Notes: a model not told the origin generated them from the sequence alone. Positions 53,345-62,772 are shown, counted from the stretch's first letter. The stretch: DNA of 63,782 bases from Bacteroidetes bacterium SB0662_bin_6 (GCA_009839485.1 VXPQ01000039.1:1-63782); one strand, 5' to 3'. Translations and numbers: made by a program.

Positions 53345-54412
53345 ATGGCTTCGGGTGCTGAACCGGTCCAGGCGCCGACGGATGCTTCCGCCCGAACGGG
53401 TGGCCGTTTAGAGCGGCCTCGCGTCGCCGTCACCTTGGGTGATCCCAATGGCATAGGCCCGGAAGTCGTACTCAAAAGCGTGCGAGAGACACACAGGTTG
53501 CAGATAGCGCAACCGGTGATCGTAGGCTCCGCGCAGGTACTCCGTGCACATGCTGCCCGCATGGGAAACAGCTTGCCGGACATCCGGATCGTTACTTCCA
53601 TGCCTGATCGGATTTCGCCGGAGGGGCTGTTCGTGCTCGATATAGCGCAGGACGAACCATTCGAGCCGGAATTCGGCAAGGTGGCTGCGGAAGCGGGTGC
53701 CCTGGCCATGCGCTCGGTCGAACGCGCCGTAGCCATGTGTATTGCGGGGGAAGTGGATGCGGTGGTGACAGCCCCTGTGCACAAGGAGGCGATTTCGATG
53801 GCCGGGTACATGCATCCGGGCCATACGGAATTTATTGCCGGGCTTGCCGGTTGCAGCCGGTATGCGATGATGATGATTGCGGAGGGATTACGCGTCGGTC
53901 TTGTGACGGCGCATATGCCTCTGCGGGATGTGCCGCATGCTGTCACGCGCAAATCCGTACTTGCAGGCATCCGGGTGGTGCATGCCGCACTTCGTGTCGA
54001 TTTCGGCATACAGAGCCCGGAAATCGCCGTGCTGGGACTCAATCCCCATGCCGGGGAAGGAGGTGTGCTTGGCCGGGAAGAAACCGAGGTGGTCGGCCCC
54101 GCTATCCATGAGGCACGGGCCGGCGGACTGCTTGCGTCCGGGCCGCATCCTGCGGACGGCTTCTTTGGGGCAGGCGCCTGGCGCCGGTACGACGCCGTGC
54201 TCGCCATGTACCACGATCAGGGCCTTGCGCCTTTCAAAACGCTTGCTTTCGAGCATGGCGTCAATTATACCGCAGGCCTGCCGATCGTGCGCACATCCCC
54301 GGATCATGGAACCGCATTCGATATTGCGGGTCAAGGAAGAGCGCGTTCGGAGAGTATGCTGAGCGCTATCCGTCTGGCCGTCGATATAGTGCGGTGCAGG
54401 AACCGCACATGA
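53345..54412 (+). CDS. pdxA: 4-hydroxythreonine-4-phosphate dehydrogenase
   Basis: A 355-residue enzyme of pyridoxal phosphate synthesis (DXP-dependent route). RVAVTLGDPNGIGPEVVLK, VTAPVHKEAISMAGYMHPGH split over the metal His, GHTEFIAGL, LGLNPHAGEGG, and MYHDQGLAPFKTLAFEHGVN carry the zinc ligands and substrate residues. A roughly 25-residue polar N-terminal extension precedes the domain. Stop overlaps the ftsE start as ATGA. Its product feeds PLP enzymes such as alr and the cystathionine enzyme in this window. Confidence 0.94.
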   Translation: MASGAEPVQAPTDASARTGGRLERPRVAVTLGDPNGIGPEVVLKSVRETHRLQIAQPVIVGSAQVLRAHAARMGNSLPDIRIVTSMPDRISPEGLFVLDIAQDEPFEPEFGKVAAEAGALAMRSVERAVAMCIAGEVDAVVTAPVHKEAISMAGYMHPGHTEFIAGLAGCSRYAMMMIAEGLRVGLVTAHMPLRDVPHAVTRKSVLAGIRVVHAALRVDFGIQSPEIAVLGLNPHAGEGGVLGREETEVVGPAIHEARAGGLLASGPHPADGFFGAGAWRRYDAVLAMYHDQGLAPFKTLAFEHGVNYTAGLPIVRTSPDHGTAFDIAGQGRARSESMLSAIRLAVDIVRCRNRT

Positions 54413-55092
54413 TCCACCTTTCCGACATATCGCTCTCGCACGTGTTGCCCGACGGCCATCGCCGTACCGTGGTCGAGCACCTTGACCTGACGATCCGGCA
54501 GGGAGAAATGGCGTACCTGGTCGGTCCTACCGGAAGCGGGAAAACGACCCTGTTGCGGATGTTGTACATGGATGTGTTTCCGGATGCGGGTGTAGCGCAG
54601 ATAGGCGAGTACCGGACAGATCGGATGCGTTATACGAAAATCCCGTATTTGCGCCGCTCGCTGGGCGTGGTGTTTCAGGACTTTCAATTGCTTCCCGATC
54701 GTACGGTCTATGAGAATGTTGCATTTGCTATGTATGTCATCGGCAAGCGGGGCAGAGCCGTCAGGGAGCGCGTTATGCAGGTGCTTTCGCAGGTAGGGCT
54801 GAGTCACAAGAAGAAGCACTTTCCTCACGAGTTATCCGGAGGGGAACAACAGCGCGTTTCGATTGCCCGGGCCATCGTGAACGAGCCGTTGATGTTGTTG
54901 GCCGACGAACCCACCGGAAATCTGGATCCGAACGTCGCTGACGACATCCTCAAATTGATTGTCGGGCTTCACCGGCAGGGCATGACGGTGCTGATGGCTA
55001 CGCACAATTATCGCCTGATCAAGCAATTTCCTGCCCGCACACTGGGTTTTATGGGGAGACACATTGTGGATGTAGACCCCGAAACCCTTTAA
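54409..55092 (+). CDS. ftsE: cell division ATP-binding protein FtsE
   Basis: A 227-residue ABC ATPase with Walker [11 protein letters not shown]-loop in [20 protein letters not shown], signature [15 protein letters not shown], Walker B LLADEPTG and H-loop ATHNYRLI. The [14 protein letters not shown] and IPYLRRSLG segments fit FtsE better than LolD. FtsE partners FtsX to activate septal peptidoglycan hydrolases. No ftsX follows; the next gene is a transporter behind a 130-bp gap. Last gene of the operon. Confidence 0.88.
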   Translation: MIHLSDISLSHVLPDGHRRTVVEHLDLTIRQGEMAYLVGPTGSGKTTLLRMLYMDVFPDAGVAQIGEYRTDRMRYTKIPYLRRSLGVVFQDFQLLPDRTVYENVAFAMYVIGKRGRAVRERVMQVLSQVGLSHKKKHFPHELSGGEQQRVSIARAIVNEPLMLLADEPTGNLDPNVADDILKLIVGLHRQGMTVLMATHNYRLIKQFPARTLGFMGRHIVDVDPETL

Positions 55093-55222
55093 GATATGCG
55101 TACCCTGTTCCGAAATCCTTGCTCCGGATCATGCATGACGCGCAGACCGTTATGTTCGGAATTGCACAGGAAGATGTGAAGAAGAGGGCATTCGTTTACC
55201 AATCCTTTATGCAGGCTTGATT

Positions 55223-56983
55223 ATGGATTTTTTTGAACGGGTTGTTTCCGCACTGGAAAGCGCCATATGGTCATTCGGTCCCTCTATCGGGGGCGAGACG
55301 ATTCCCCTCGTCGTCATCCTGCTTCTGGGCACTGGCGTTTTTCTGACGCTTCGGTTGCAGTTCATTCAGGTGCGTCGTCTCGGGCACGGGTTTGCCGTCA
55401 CATCGGGCAAGTACGACGATCCCGACGAGCCCGGGGACGTGTCCCATTTTCAGGCGCTTACCACGGCTCTTTCGGCTACGGTGGGCATTGGGAATATCGC
55501 CGGGGTGGCCATCGCCATTCACTGGGGCGGTCCCGGAGCGATTTTCTGGATGTGGGTCACTGCCTTTCTCGGCATGGCGACCAAATACACGGAAGTTACG
55601 CTGGCGCAGAATTACCGGGACATGGTGCCCGCGGATGATGCTTCCCGCCGGCAGGGCACGGTAGCGGGAGGACCGATGTATTATATCGAACGGGGAATGG
55701 GCAAGAAGTGGAAGCCGCTTGCCGGATTCTTTGCCGTGCTGCTTGGCATCACCGCTTTTTTAACCGGCAACGCGGTACAGGCCAATACCGTAGCCGATGT
55801 GATGGCCTCGGAGTTTGGTGTCGCCACCTGGATTACGGGTATTTTGACCGCGGCCGTCATAGGCATGGTCATTCTCGGGGGCATTAGCCGTATCGGCCGG
55901 GTGACCGGAATCCTTGCCCCCGCAATGGCCGCTGTGTATGTACTGGGCGCCCTCCTGATCATTCTGATCAACATAGACCAGCTTCCCTCTGCACTGGGAC
56001 TCATTTTCCGGGAGGCGTTCAATCCAAGCGCCGGGGTGGCCGGGGTTGGAACGGGAGCGTTTCTCCTTACGCTCATGTGGGGTGTTCGCCGGGGGCTGTT
56101 TTCGAACGAGGCCGGGCAGGGATCGGCGCCCATTGCGCACTCTGCGGCCAAGACCGACGAGCCCGTTTCGGAGGGGGTTGTGGCCTTGCTCGAACCGTTC
56201 ATCGACACCATCGTCATTTGTACGATGACGGCGCTGGTCATCCTGATCACCGGTGTGTGGAGTGACCGGGTGCCCACGGAACTGGATCTGGCGTCGGGCG
56301 ATATGGGCTATGTACAGCAGGATGGGGCAGGCGCCTTTTCCACTGCCGATCCTCTGGAGGAAATCCTGATTCGTGACGGGATGCCGCTAACCGGTCCGGG
56401 CATGGCGCAACCTGCCTGGCACGATGTGGTCGTCGAGCGATTGTTTGTCGATGCGGCGCATACCGAGCCTTTTACCGGGACCCTGGTGCCTGCCAGTCAA
56501 CACGCCGTCGGGAATGACGGGGATGTGTATGTGGTGCTGTACGGAAATGCCGTCGAGAACGGTGCGCCGATGACGCAACTCGGTTTTCAGCGGGGGCTGT
56601 CGCCTCTGGGGAATTGGGGGGGATACATCGTTATTCTATGCGTGCTGCTTTTCGCAATTTCAACGGCCATTGCATGGAGTTATTACGGCGACCGCTGCGC
56701 CTATTATCTGTTTGGCGAGAAGGGCGTAATCCCGTACAAGGCGGTCTTTGTGGCGATGCACTTTGTAGGCGCCACGCTGGCCCTGACGACGGTCTGGACC
56801 CTGGGTGATGTGTTCCTTGGCATCGTGATTCTGCCGAACCTGCTGGCCATGATTTTCCTTTCGGGCAAGGTTCGGGAAATGACGATCGGGTATTTCAAGC
56901 GCCGGCCCTGGATCGAGAATTATGAAGCGCACAAGCGCAGTATCGAGGAGAAACGCAGGAAGAAACGGCAATCCCGTGGATAA
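55223..56983 (+). CDS. alanine/glycine:cation symporter family protein (AGCS)
   Basis: A 586-residue carrier with 10-11 helices. AGCS landmarks are FLTLRLQFIQVRRLGHGFAV, TALSATVGIGNIAGVAIAI, GPGAIFWMWVTAFLGMATKY, VAGGPMYYIERGMG, and RRGLFSNEAGQGSAPIAHSA. It takes up alanine or glycine with Na+. An additional loop of about 110 residues (about 360-470) near the last helices is larger than usual for the family. ATG 55223 chosen over TTG 55217. Its stop lies inside the start of the NhaC gene (8-bp overlap). Confidence 0.93.
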   Translation: MDFFERVVSALESAIWSFGPSIGGETIPLVVILLLGTGVFLTLRLQFIQVRRLGHGFAVTSGKYDDPDEPGDVSHFQALTTALSATVGIGNIAGVAIAIHWGGPGAIFWMWVTAFLGMATKYTEVTLAQNYRDMVPADDASRRQGTVAGGPMYYIERGMGKKWKPLAGFFAVLLGITAFLTGNAVQANTVADVMASEFGVATWITGILTAAVIGMVILGGISRIGRVTGILAPAMAAVYVLGALLIILINIDQLPSALGLIFREAFNPSAGVAGVGTGAFLLTLMWGVRRGLFSNEAGQGSAPIAHSAAKTDEPVSEGVVALLEPFIDTIVICTMTALVILITGVWSDRVPTELDLASGDMGYVQQDGAGAFSTADPLEEILIRDGMPLTGPGMAQPAWHDVVVERLFVDAAHTEPFTGTLVPASQHAVGNDGDVYVVLYGNAVENGAPMTQLGFQRGLSPLGNWGGYIVILCVLLFAISTAIAWSYYGDRCAYYLFGEKGVIPYKAVFVAMHFVGATLALTTVWTLGDVFLGIVILPNLLAMIFLSGKVREMTIGYFKRRPWIENYEAHKRSIEEKRRKKRQSRG

Positions 56984-58913
56984 TAAACGAAGCAAGGGAA
57001 GCTGTTTTTCCGGGGTACTGCGGCGCCTCTTCTGTGTAAGGGGATGGGTGTTTGTGGCGGTATTCTGCTGGGCCGGCGTCGTACAGGCGCAGACTTATTC
57101 TCTGGATGCGCCCTCCCTGATGCTTCGCGGCAAAGCCTTTGACGTGCGTGTGGAAGGCGTTCAGACAGACGCCGATTCCGCGGCGGTATTCACTGTGCGG
57201 ATTGGGGAAGCGGCGCCCCGGGCGCTGGAGGCTTCGCGGGACGGGCAGGTATATCTGCGTGATGCGGAAGTGGCGTCGACAGGGTCTATATCGGTCGAAT
57301 TATTGCGTAACGGGCAGGTGGTCGCGCAGGCCGGAATGCATGTCATTCCCGGATGGGTTTCTATCATCCCTCCTCTCATTGCCATTGCTGCCGCACTGAT
57401 CCTGAGGCAGGTCATTCCCGCCCTGTTTCTGGGGCTTGTGGTGGGTGCATGGGTTGCGAAGGGAATGGGATTCACGGCATTGTGGACGGGGCTTCTCGAT
57501 ACGTTTCAGGTGTATGTACTCGCTGCGCTGATCGATCCCGGTCATGGCGCCATCATTCTTTTTTCGCTCATGATCGGGGGCATGGTGGGCATCATTTCGC
57601 GCAACGGGGGGATGCAGGACATTGTCGAACGCATTGTCCGCCGGACCCGCTCGCCGCGCAAGGCGCAGTTAGCTACGTGGGTATTGGGTCTGCTTGTCTT
57701 TTTCGATGATTACGCCAATACGCTGGTGGTCGGCAACACGATGCGCTCGGTGACGGACCGGTTCAAGGTTTCGCGCGAGAAGCTGGCGTATATCGTGGAT
57801 TCCACGGCAGCGCCCGTCGCCTGCCTCGCACTGGTTACGACATGGATCGGCTACGAGGTCGGTCTGATCGGCGCGGCTATAGAGAACCTTGACGGCTTCA
57901 CCGAGTCGGCCTATTCGGTATTCCTGCAATCGATCCCGTATAGCTTTTATCCGATCCTCGCCATTTTATTCGTGTTCTGCGTAGCCTCGTCCGATCGGGA
58001 TTTTGGCCCGATGTACCGCGCGGAACAAAGAGCCCGTCTGACCGGGCAAGTGTCTTCTCCGAATGCCGAAATTGTTCAGGATGAGGGAGAATCTGCGGCC
58101 ATCGCACCCAAGGCCGGTGTGAAATACCGCGCCATGGATGCCGTGCTCCCGATAGTCGTACTGGTCGTGTCGGTACTGGGCGGGCTCTATGTGACCGGGG
58201 AAGGCGATACCTTACGGGATATCATCGGGACTGCGGATTCGTACGGTGCGCTGATGTGGGGATCGTTGCTCGGCGTCATTACGGCAGTGGCGTTGTCGCT
58301 CGGGCGCCGCACGCTGTCGCTGAGCGAGACCGTCAACGCATGGTTCGCCGGCGTCAAGTCCATGTTGCTGGCATGTGTTATTCTGGTATTGGCCTGGGCG
58401 CTTTCGGAAATCACTACGGTAATTTATACGGCCGATTACCTTATTTCCGTGCTGGGCGACTCGCTTCCGCCGGGAATCGTGCCGTTGTTAATCTTCGTGC
58501 TTGCGGCACTGACCGCCTTCTCCACGGGGTCCAGTTGGGGGGCAATGGGTATTCTCATGCCACTCGTGATCCCGCTTGTGTGGGCCATTCTGGAAATAAA
58601 CGGGCTGACCGGCGGGGACCACCATCACATTCTTTATTCCTCTGTGGCCTGCGTACTCACCGGAGCGGTCTGCGGGGACCATTGTTCCCCGATATCGGAT
58701 ACGACGATCCTCTCATCCATGGCGTCCGGGTGCGATCACATAGATCACGTGCGCACCCAGCTTCCGTACGCATTGTTTGTCGGGGTTGTCGCCATGCTGC
58801 TCGGTATTCTTCCGGCCGGATTCGGGATGCCCTGGTGGATCGGCATGGCGATAGGGGGCGGCGTGCTGTTTTTCGGACTGCGGATATTCGGCAGGAGTAT
58901 CCCTGAGGCATAA
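56976..58913 (+). CDS. NhaC-family Na+/H+ antiporter with N-terminal signal and extra domain
   Basis: A 645-residue protein from a GTG start, overlapping the upstream symporter gene by 8 bp. Residues 1-35 form a signal (WVFVAVFCWAGVVQAQ). A beta-rich domain of about 85 residues follows (SLDAPSLMLRGKAFDVRVEG ...). Then comes the NhaC transport domain with about 11 helices: FFDDYANTLVVGNTMR, DSTAAPVACLALVTTWIG, STGSSWGAMGILMPLVIP, and CGDHCSPISDTTILSSMASG. It expels sodium against protons. The overlap suggests balanced expression with the sodium-driven symporter. Confidence 0.9.
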   Translation: MDNKRSKGSCFSGVLRRLFCVRGWVFVAVFCWAGVVQAQTYSLDAPSLMLRGKAFDVRVEGVQTDADSAAVFTVRIGEAAPRALEASRDGQVYLRDAEVASTGSISVELLRNGQVVAQAGMHVIPGWVSIIPPLIAIAAALILRQVIPALFLGLVVGAWVAKGMGFTALWTGLLDTFQVYVLAALIDPGHGAIILFSLMIGGMVGIISRNGGMQDIVERIVRRTRSPRKAQLATWVLGLLVFFDDYANTLVVGNTMRSVTDRFKVSREKLAYIVDSTAAPVACLALVTTWIGYEVGLIGAAIENLDGFTESAYSVFLQSIPYSFYPILAILFVFCVASSDRDFGPMYRAEQRARLTGQVSSPNAEIVQDEGESAAIAPKAGVKYRAMDAVLPIVVLVVSVLGGLYVTGEGDTLRDIIGTADSYGALMWGSLLGVITAVALSLGRRTLSLSETVNAWFAGVKSMLLACVILVLAWALSEITTVIYTADYLISVLGDSLPPGIVPLLIFVLAALTAFSTGSSWGAMGILMPLVIPLVWAILEINGLTGGDHHHILYSSVACVLTGAVCGDHCSPISDTTILSSMASGCDHIDHVRTQLPYALFVGVVAMLLGILPAGFGMPWWIGMAIGGGVLFFGLRIFGRSIPEA

Positions 58914-58919
58914 CGGGAC

Positions 58920-59261
58920 ATGATGGATTCCGACGACAGGCCCTGGGGCCGCTGGGAAGCATACCTGAACGAACCGGGGTATCGGGTCAAACGCATTATC
59001 GTGCATCCCGGGAAGCGGCTGTCTCTTCAGAAACATGCGCACCGCCGGGAACATTGGGTGATTGTTTCCGGCGAAGGTCTTTTTACCTTAAATGAGACCC
59101 GGCGGCGCGTGGTGGCGGGGGATACGCTTTTTATCGATAAGGGGGATATTCACCGTGTCGAAAACGATGGGCGGGAACCGCTGATCATCATCGAGACCCA
59201 GCTCGGACTGTGTCTTGAGGACGATGTTGTTCGGCTGGAGGATGATTTCGGGCGGGCCTGA
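58920..59261 (+). CDS. cupin-domain protein, mannose-6-phosphate isomerase type II-like
   Basis: A 113-residue single cupin. RPWGRWEAYLNEPGYRVKRI and the metal motif SLQKHAHRREHWVIVSGEG (HxH and Glu-His) match the C-terminal domain of bifunctional mannose-6-phosphate isomerase/GDP-mannose pyrophosphorylase. The third His is in DKGDIHRVENDG. It could isomerise mannose 6-phosphate or another sugar phosphate; alone it lacks the nucleotidyltransferase domain. It starts 6 bp after nhaC, so it is probably in the same transcript. Confidence 0.85.
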   Translation: MMDSDDRPWGRWEAYLNEPGYRVKRIIVHPGKRLSLQKHAHRREHWVIVSGEGLFTLNETRRRVVAGDTLFIDKGDIHRVENDGREPLIIIETQLGLCLEDDVVRLEDDFGRA

Positions 59262-59262
59262 T

Positions 59263-59531
59263 TAGGATCTGTTAACACTATACAGCGGCGCTCTGCGGGG
59301 CCTATTTTCCTGCCAGGCCAGGCGCCGTGAGCGCAGTGTGGCCCAGCCACATAAGCGAGCGGCAACGCCGCATGGCGGGAAAATAGACCCCGCCCTTCGG
59401 GTTCCGCCGGTCACGGCGTCACTCGTCGTTGCTCGTCGCTCATTTGGAACCACCAAACTTCGCTTCTCGCGCCTTGATTGACGCCGTGCCTGACGGAACA
59501 GAGCATCGCTGTATAGTGTTAACAGACCCTA
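59263..59531 (+). mobile_element. 265-bp terminal-inverted-repeat element (MITE-like), complete copy
   Basis: The left end GGATCTGTTAACACTATACA and the right end, read in reverse, GGGTCTGTTAACACTATACA, continue to GCG on both sides and differ at one base. Both ends are flanked by TA, as in TA-targeting IS630/Tc1-type insertions. Inside, CGGGGCCTATTTTCCTGCCA (59296-59315) pairs with 59373-59392 at 18 of 20 positions, giving a long internal hairpin. No open reading frame for a transposase exists. A second copy starts at 63677 in the same orientation. Confidence 0.75.
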
Positions 59532-59535
59532 GGCC

Positions 59536-61503
59536 CTAGATCACGCGATCCACGCCCCCGTCGATGGGTACCTGAGCGCCTGTAGTGGCCCGAAACGCGT
59601 CGCCGGCCATGACGGAAATGAGGCGTCCCACATCCGCAGACCGTATTTCCGTGTTGAGGAGGTTTTTGGTTTTGTATTCCTCCACCGTCATGTTATAGCG
59701 CTTCGCCGAGCGTTCCAGGGCTTCGTCGGTCCATACCCCGGTGTCGAAGACCGCGTCCGGGTGTACGACATTCACGCGCACGCCGTCGGCGGCCAGTTCC
59801 AGTGCTGCTACACGCGCCAACTGGGTAATGCCGGCCTTGCTGACCGAGTACGCCGCTGCTCCCGGGCCGGGGGCGGCATAGTTGCGTGATCCAACCACGA
59901 TGATGGAGGGACGAATGCCCAGTTTCAGATAGGGGATCGCGATTTTCATAAACCGCTGCGTGGCGGTCAGGTTGACGGCCAGCATCCGGTTCCATGCCGC
60001 ATCGTCCTGTTCTTCGATGCGTTCTCCCGACTGGAAGATGCCGGCGTTGCAAACGATGATGTCGAGGCCGCCGAATGTAGTCACCACCTGATCTACAGCG
60101 GCCTGCATTGCGCTGTCATCGGTTACGTCGCATACGATCCCGGTCATTCCCTCGAGGGCATCGACGACGCCGGGATCGATGTCTATTCCCGCCACGGTGG
60201 CGCCGTCGCGGGCAAGAGCTTCGCATGCGGCTTTACCGATACCGCTGCATGCGCCGGTGACGATAGCGATTTTTCCCTGATGTTCTTTTGCAGCGCCTCT
60301 TTTGCCCAGTTTCGCCTGTTCGAGCGACCAGTATTCCAGGTCAAAAATTTCCTGCTCCGACAAAGCCTGCCATCCGCCGAGAGATTCACCGGTTTGAATG
60401 GCCTGACGGGTATGGCGCGCAATGTCGGTAACGATTCCGCATTCCCTGACACTGCTGCCGAAGGCGATGCACCCGTTCTCTTTCCAGACGGCCATGCGTG
60501 GGGCCGGATCAAGCATGTGCAGTCCCTCGGTTTTGTGGGCTTCGTAATAGGCCGCGTAGTCCCTTGCGAATTCGGCTACTTCAGGTACGTGCTCTTCCGG
60601 GCTTGCGGCCACTATGGCGGGGATGCGCTTGGTACGGATTACATGATCCGGCGTGATGGGCCCCCGCGTGGAGATGTCGGCTATATCCTTGCGGCTTGCA
60701 TAGCCCTGAGCGCTTGCCGATCGGTCGAGCATGGCCAATTGCGCCGAGCCGCGCGCCTCGGACACCGCCCGGCGGATACGCGCCAGATCCGGCAGGTTCA
60801 CGTCGCGTTGCGCTTTGGGGTGGCTTGTCCGGCCATGTTTGGCGATGTACGCTTCGGCGCGGCTCACCAGTTCGATCATGTTTTCGTAGGCTACCCTGGC
60901 GTCATCGCTCCATGTGAATATGCCATGGTGCATCAGGATGATGCCTTTGTACCCGTCCGGATCGATGCCCCGGATCGCTTCATACACCTGTTTGGCCAGG
61001 ATGAAGCCGGGCATCACGTACGGCAGGATCAGGCAGTCGGAGCAGATCTCCTGCATGATGGCTTCCCCTTGCGGATTATTCGTAAGGGTAACCATCGCAT
61101 CGGCATGGGTATGATCTACGAATTTGGCCGGAACGATGGCGTGCAGGATAGCCTCCACCGACGGCGAGGGGGCCGACGGGTCCAGCATGAACGAGCGTAA
61201 TTGCCGCGTCATTTCCTCATCGGACAATGCTTCCAGGTCGGCCAGGCGTTTCGTTTCGTCGAGCCGTAACGCGGGGAATCCCGGTTTCTCGATGGTTTTC
61301 AGATCCCATCCGCTGCCTTTCACATAGAGCACGTCCACGTTGCGTCCCAGCAAGTCCTGCACCACGGCCTTGACCGATGTGTTGCCGCCTCCGTGCATTA
61401 CCAGGTATTCGTCCGATCCCAGCAGGCGCGAGGTGTACACGCGCAACGCCAGATCGTCGCCGGCGCTGGCTTGTGCCTCCTGATCGTTCCACAAACTGTG
61501 CAT
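59536..61503 (-). CDS. bifunctional class II aldolase / short-chain dehydrogenase
   Basis: A 655-residue fusion. The N-terminal class II aldolase domain (about 15-250) shows MHGGGNTSVKA, zinc ligands in FVDHTHADAMVTL, and MHHGIFTW. The C-terminal short-chain dehydrogenase (about 425-655) has the cofactor loop VTGACSGIGKAA, CNAG in IIVCNAGIF, and the catalytic YSVSKAG. Members of this type split rhamnulose 1-phosphate or a similar keto-sugar phosphate and oxidise the lactaldehyde or a sugar. Third gene of the minus-strand cassette, 7 bp after the UPF0261 gene. Confidence 0.92.
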   Translation of the reverse strand: MHSLWNDQEAQASAGDDLALRVYTSRLLGSDEYLVMHGGGNTSVKAVVQDLLGRNVDVLYVKGSGWDLKTIEKPGFPALRLDETKRLADLEALSDEEMTRQLRSFMLDPSAPSPSVEAILHAIVPAKFVDHTHADAMVTLTNNPQGEAIMQEICSDCLILPYVMPGFILAKQVYEAIRGIDPDGYKGIILMHHGIFTWSDDARVAYENMIELVSRAEAYIAKHGRTSHPKAQRDVNLPDLARIRRAVSEARGSAQLAMLDRSASAQGYASRKDIADISTRGPITPDHVIRTKRIPAIVAASPEEHVPEVAEFARDYAAYYEAHKTEGLHMLDPAPRMAVWKENGCIAFGSSVRECGIVTDIARHTRQAIQTGESLGGWQALSEQEIFDLEYWSLEQAKLGKRGAAKEHQGKIAIVTGACSGIGKAACEALARDGATVAGIDIDPGVVDALEGMTGIVCDVTDDSAMQAAVDQVVTTFGGLDIIVCNAGIFQSGERIEEQDDAAWNRMLAVNLTATQRFMKIAIPYLKLGIRPSIIVVGSRNYAAPGPGAAAYSVSKAGITQLARVAALELAADGVRVNVVHPDAVFDTGVWTDEALERSAKRYNMTVEEYKTKNLLNTEIRSADVGRLISVMAGDAFRATTGAQVPIDGGVDRVI

Positions 61504-61510
61504 GAGTATC

Positions 61511-62740
61511 CTATTGTTCGATCAGATGGATCAGCGTTCGTACGGCTTCCTCGATGAAGGCCGGATCTTCTGCGCCGTAATCCAGCTCACGCAATTCAAT
61601 GGAGGCAGGCATGGTGCTGCGCAGCGTATCGAAGAAAACGGTATCGCTTTCCTTGTCGACAAGTGGTCCGCCGGGAACGGAATACCGGCTGACCCCCTGT
61701 AGCGGCAGCATAAAAACAGTCTTTTGCTTGCTGTGGGCGAGGCGGCGGGTAATATCCGTGGCCACCTTGCGGATTTCGTCCGGCCCGAGTCGGGGGGCGA
61801 ACACGACCGGGCTGTGGAAGACGTAGGCGTGATGCTTGTAGGCCTCCGGCGCTTCGTTCGGGGTGTGCAGCAGCAGCCCGATGTGTTCGGCGCCGCCCGG
61901 ACAAATTACCTGTGGCAATCCCAGTTTTCCGGCTACGGTCAGACGTTCGGGGTCGTGCGAAGCACGTAATCCGTCGTATACGTCGTCGGCGATTTCTCCG
62001 AGACCGTAGTCGAAGACCGCCTTGATGATACCCTCCCGCATCATCTGTTCCATGGCTCGTCCCCCGGCCCCGATCGCATGGAAGGTGATGACCTCGTAGC
62101 CTGCTTCGTGAAACAGGTCGATGGCGTGCATGGCGCCATGGGTCAGGACCCCGAGATTGGTCATACCGATGGTTCCCTTGCTGCCCGCTTCGGCAGTGAT
62201 GACGCGTTCGCTCTTCTGGGCCATTCCCACAGCGGCTCCTGCGGCATTCGCCAGGATTTTTCTCGAGAACGGGTTGAGGCCCAGAATGTCGCTGACCGAG
62301 AACATCATGGTGATGTCCTTGATATCGACAAAGGGTTCGGTGTCCCCGGACGCGGCCGTCGAAAGCATGATTTTGGCGAATCCGTAAGGCAGCGCCTGCA
62401 TGACTTGCGAACAGGTCGAGGTGCCCTGGGTGCCGCCCATGGCCAGCAGCGCGTGGATTTTGTGTTCCAGGACCAGATCCAGCAGTATTTTTTGCGCTCC
62501 CCGGACGAGATAAGGTCCGATATCTTCGCGCGTGGGGTTTTTCAGCAATGCATCCGGGTCGCCTCCCCCTGCACGAATCACCGTAGCGGTATCGATGTGG
62601 ACGGGAACGGCCGCGGGTCCGACCACGCCGATATTGACCAGAAGGGCTTCTTCTCCGAGGGCTTCTATTTCCTGGCGTACGAAGTCCGCTTCCGCGCCCT
62701 TCGTATCCATCGTGGCCAATACGGCAATGGTTTTCGGCAT
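61511..62740 (-). CDS. UPF0261 / Tm-1-like ATP-binding domain protein
   Basis: A 409-residue protein starting MPKTIAVLATMDTKGAEADF, the hallmark of UPF0261. GGTQGTSTCSQVMQALPYG, KIMLSTAASGD, ITMMFSVSDILGLN, VITAEAGSKGTIGMTNLG and FHAIGAGGRAMEQMMREG follow. It is homologous to the N-terminal domain of the tomato resistance protein Tm-1, which binds ATP. The bacterial function is unknown. It lies 32 bp after the TIM-barrel gene, which corresponds to the C-terminal half of Tm-1. Confidence 0.92.
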   Translation of the reverse strand: MPKTIAVLATMDTKGAEADFVRQEIEALGEEALLVNIGVVGPAAVPVHIDTATVIRAGGGDPDALLKNPTREDIGPYLVRGAQKILLDLVLEHKIHALLAMGGTQGTSTCSQVMQALPYGFAKIMLSTAASGDTEPFVDIKDITMMFSVSDILGLNPFSRKILANAAGAAVGMAQKSERVITAEAGSKGTIGMTNLGVLTHGAMHAIDLFHEAGYEVITFHAIGAGGRAMEQMMREGIIKAVFDYGLGEIADDVYDGLRASHDPERLTVAGKLGLPQVICPGGAEHIGLLLHTPNEAPEAYKHHAYVFHSPVVFAPRLGPDEIRKVATDITRRLAHSKQKTVFMLPLQGVSRYSVPGGPLVDKESDTVFFDTLRSTMPASIELRELDYGAEDPAFIEEAVRTLIHLIEQ

Positions 62741-62772
62741 GATCGTGTGGCTTGCTGGCGCCGGTGTGGATG

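Noticed and set aside
52402-54207. 601-codon minus-strand frame opposite pepA and pdxA
   Set aside because: The longest shadow of the window; it is serine/arginine/proline-rich, spans two real genes, and has no domain.
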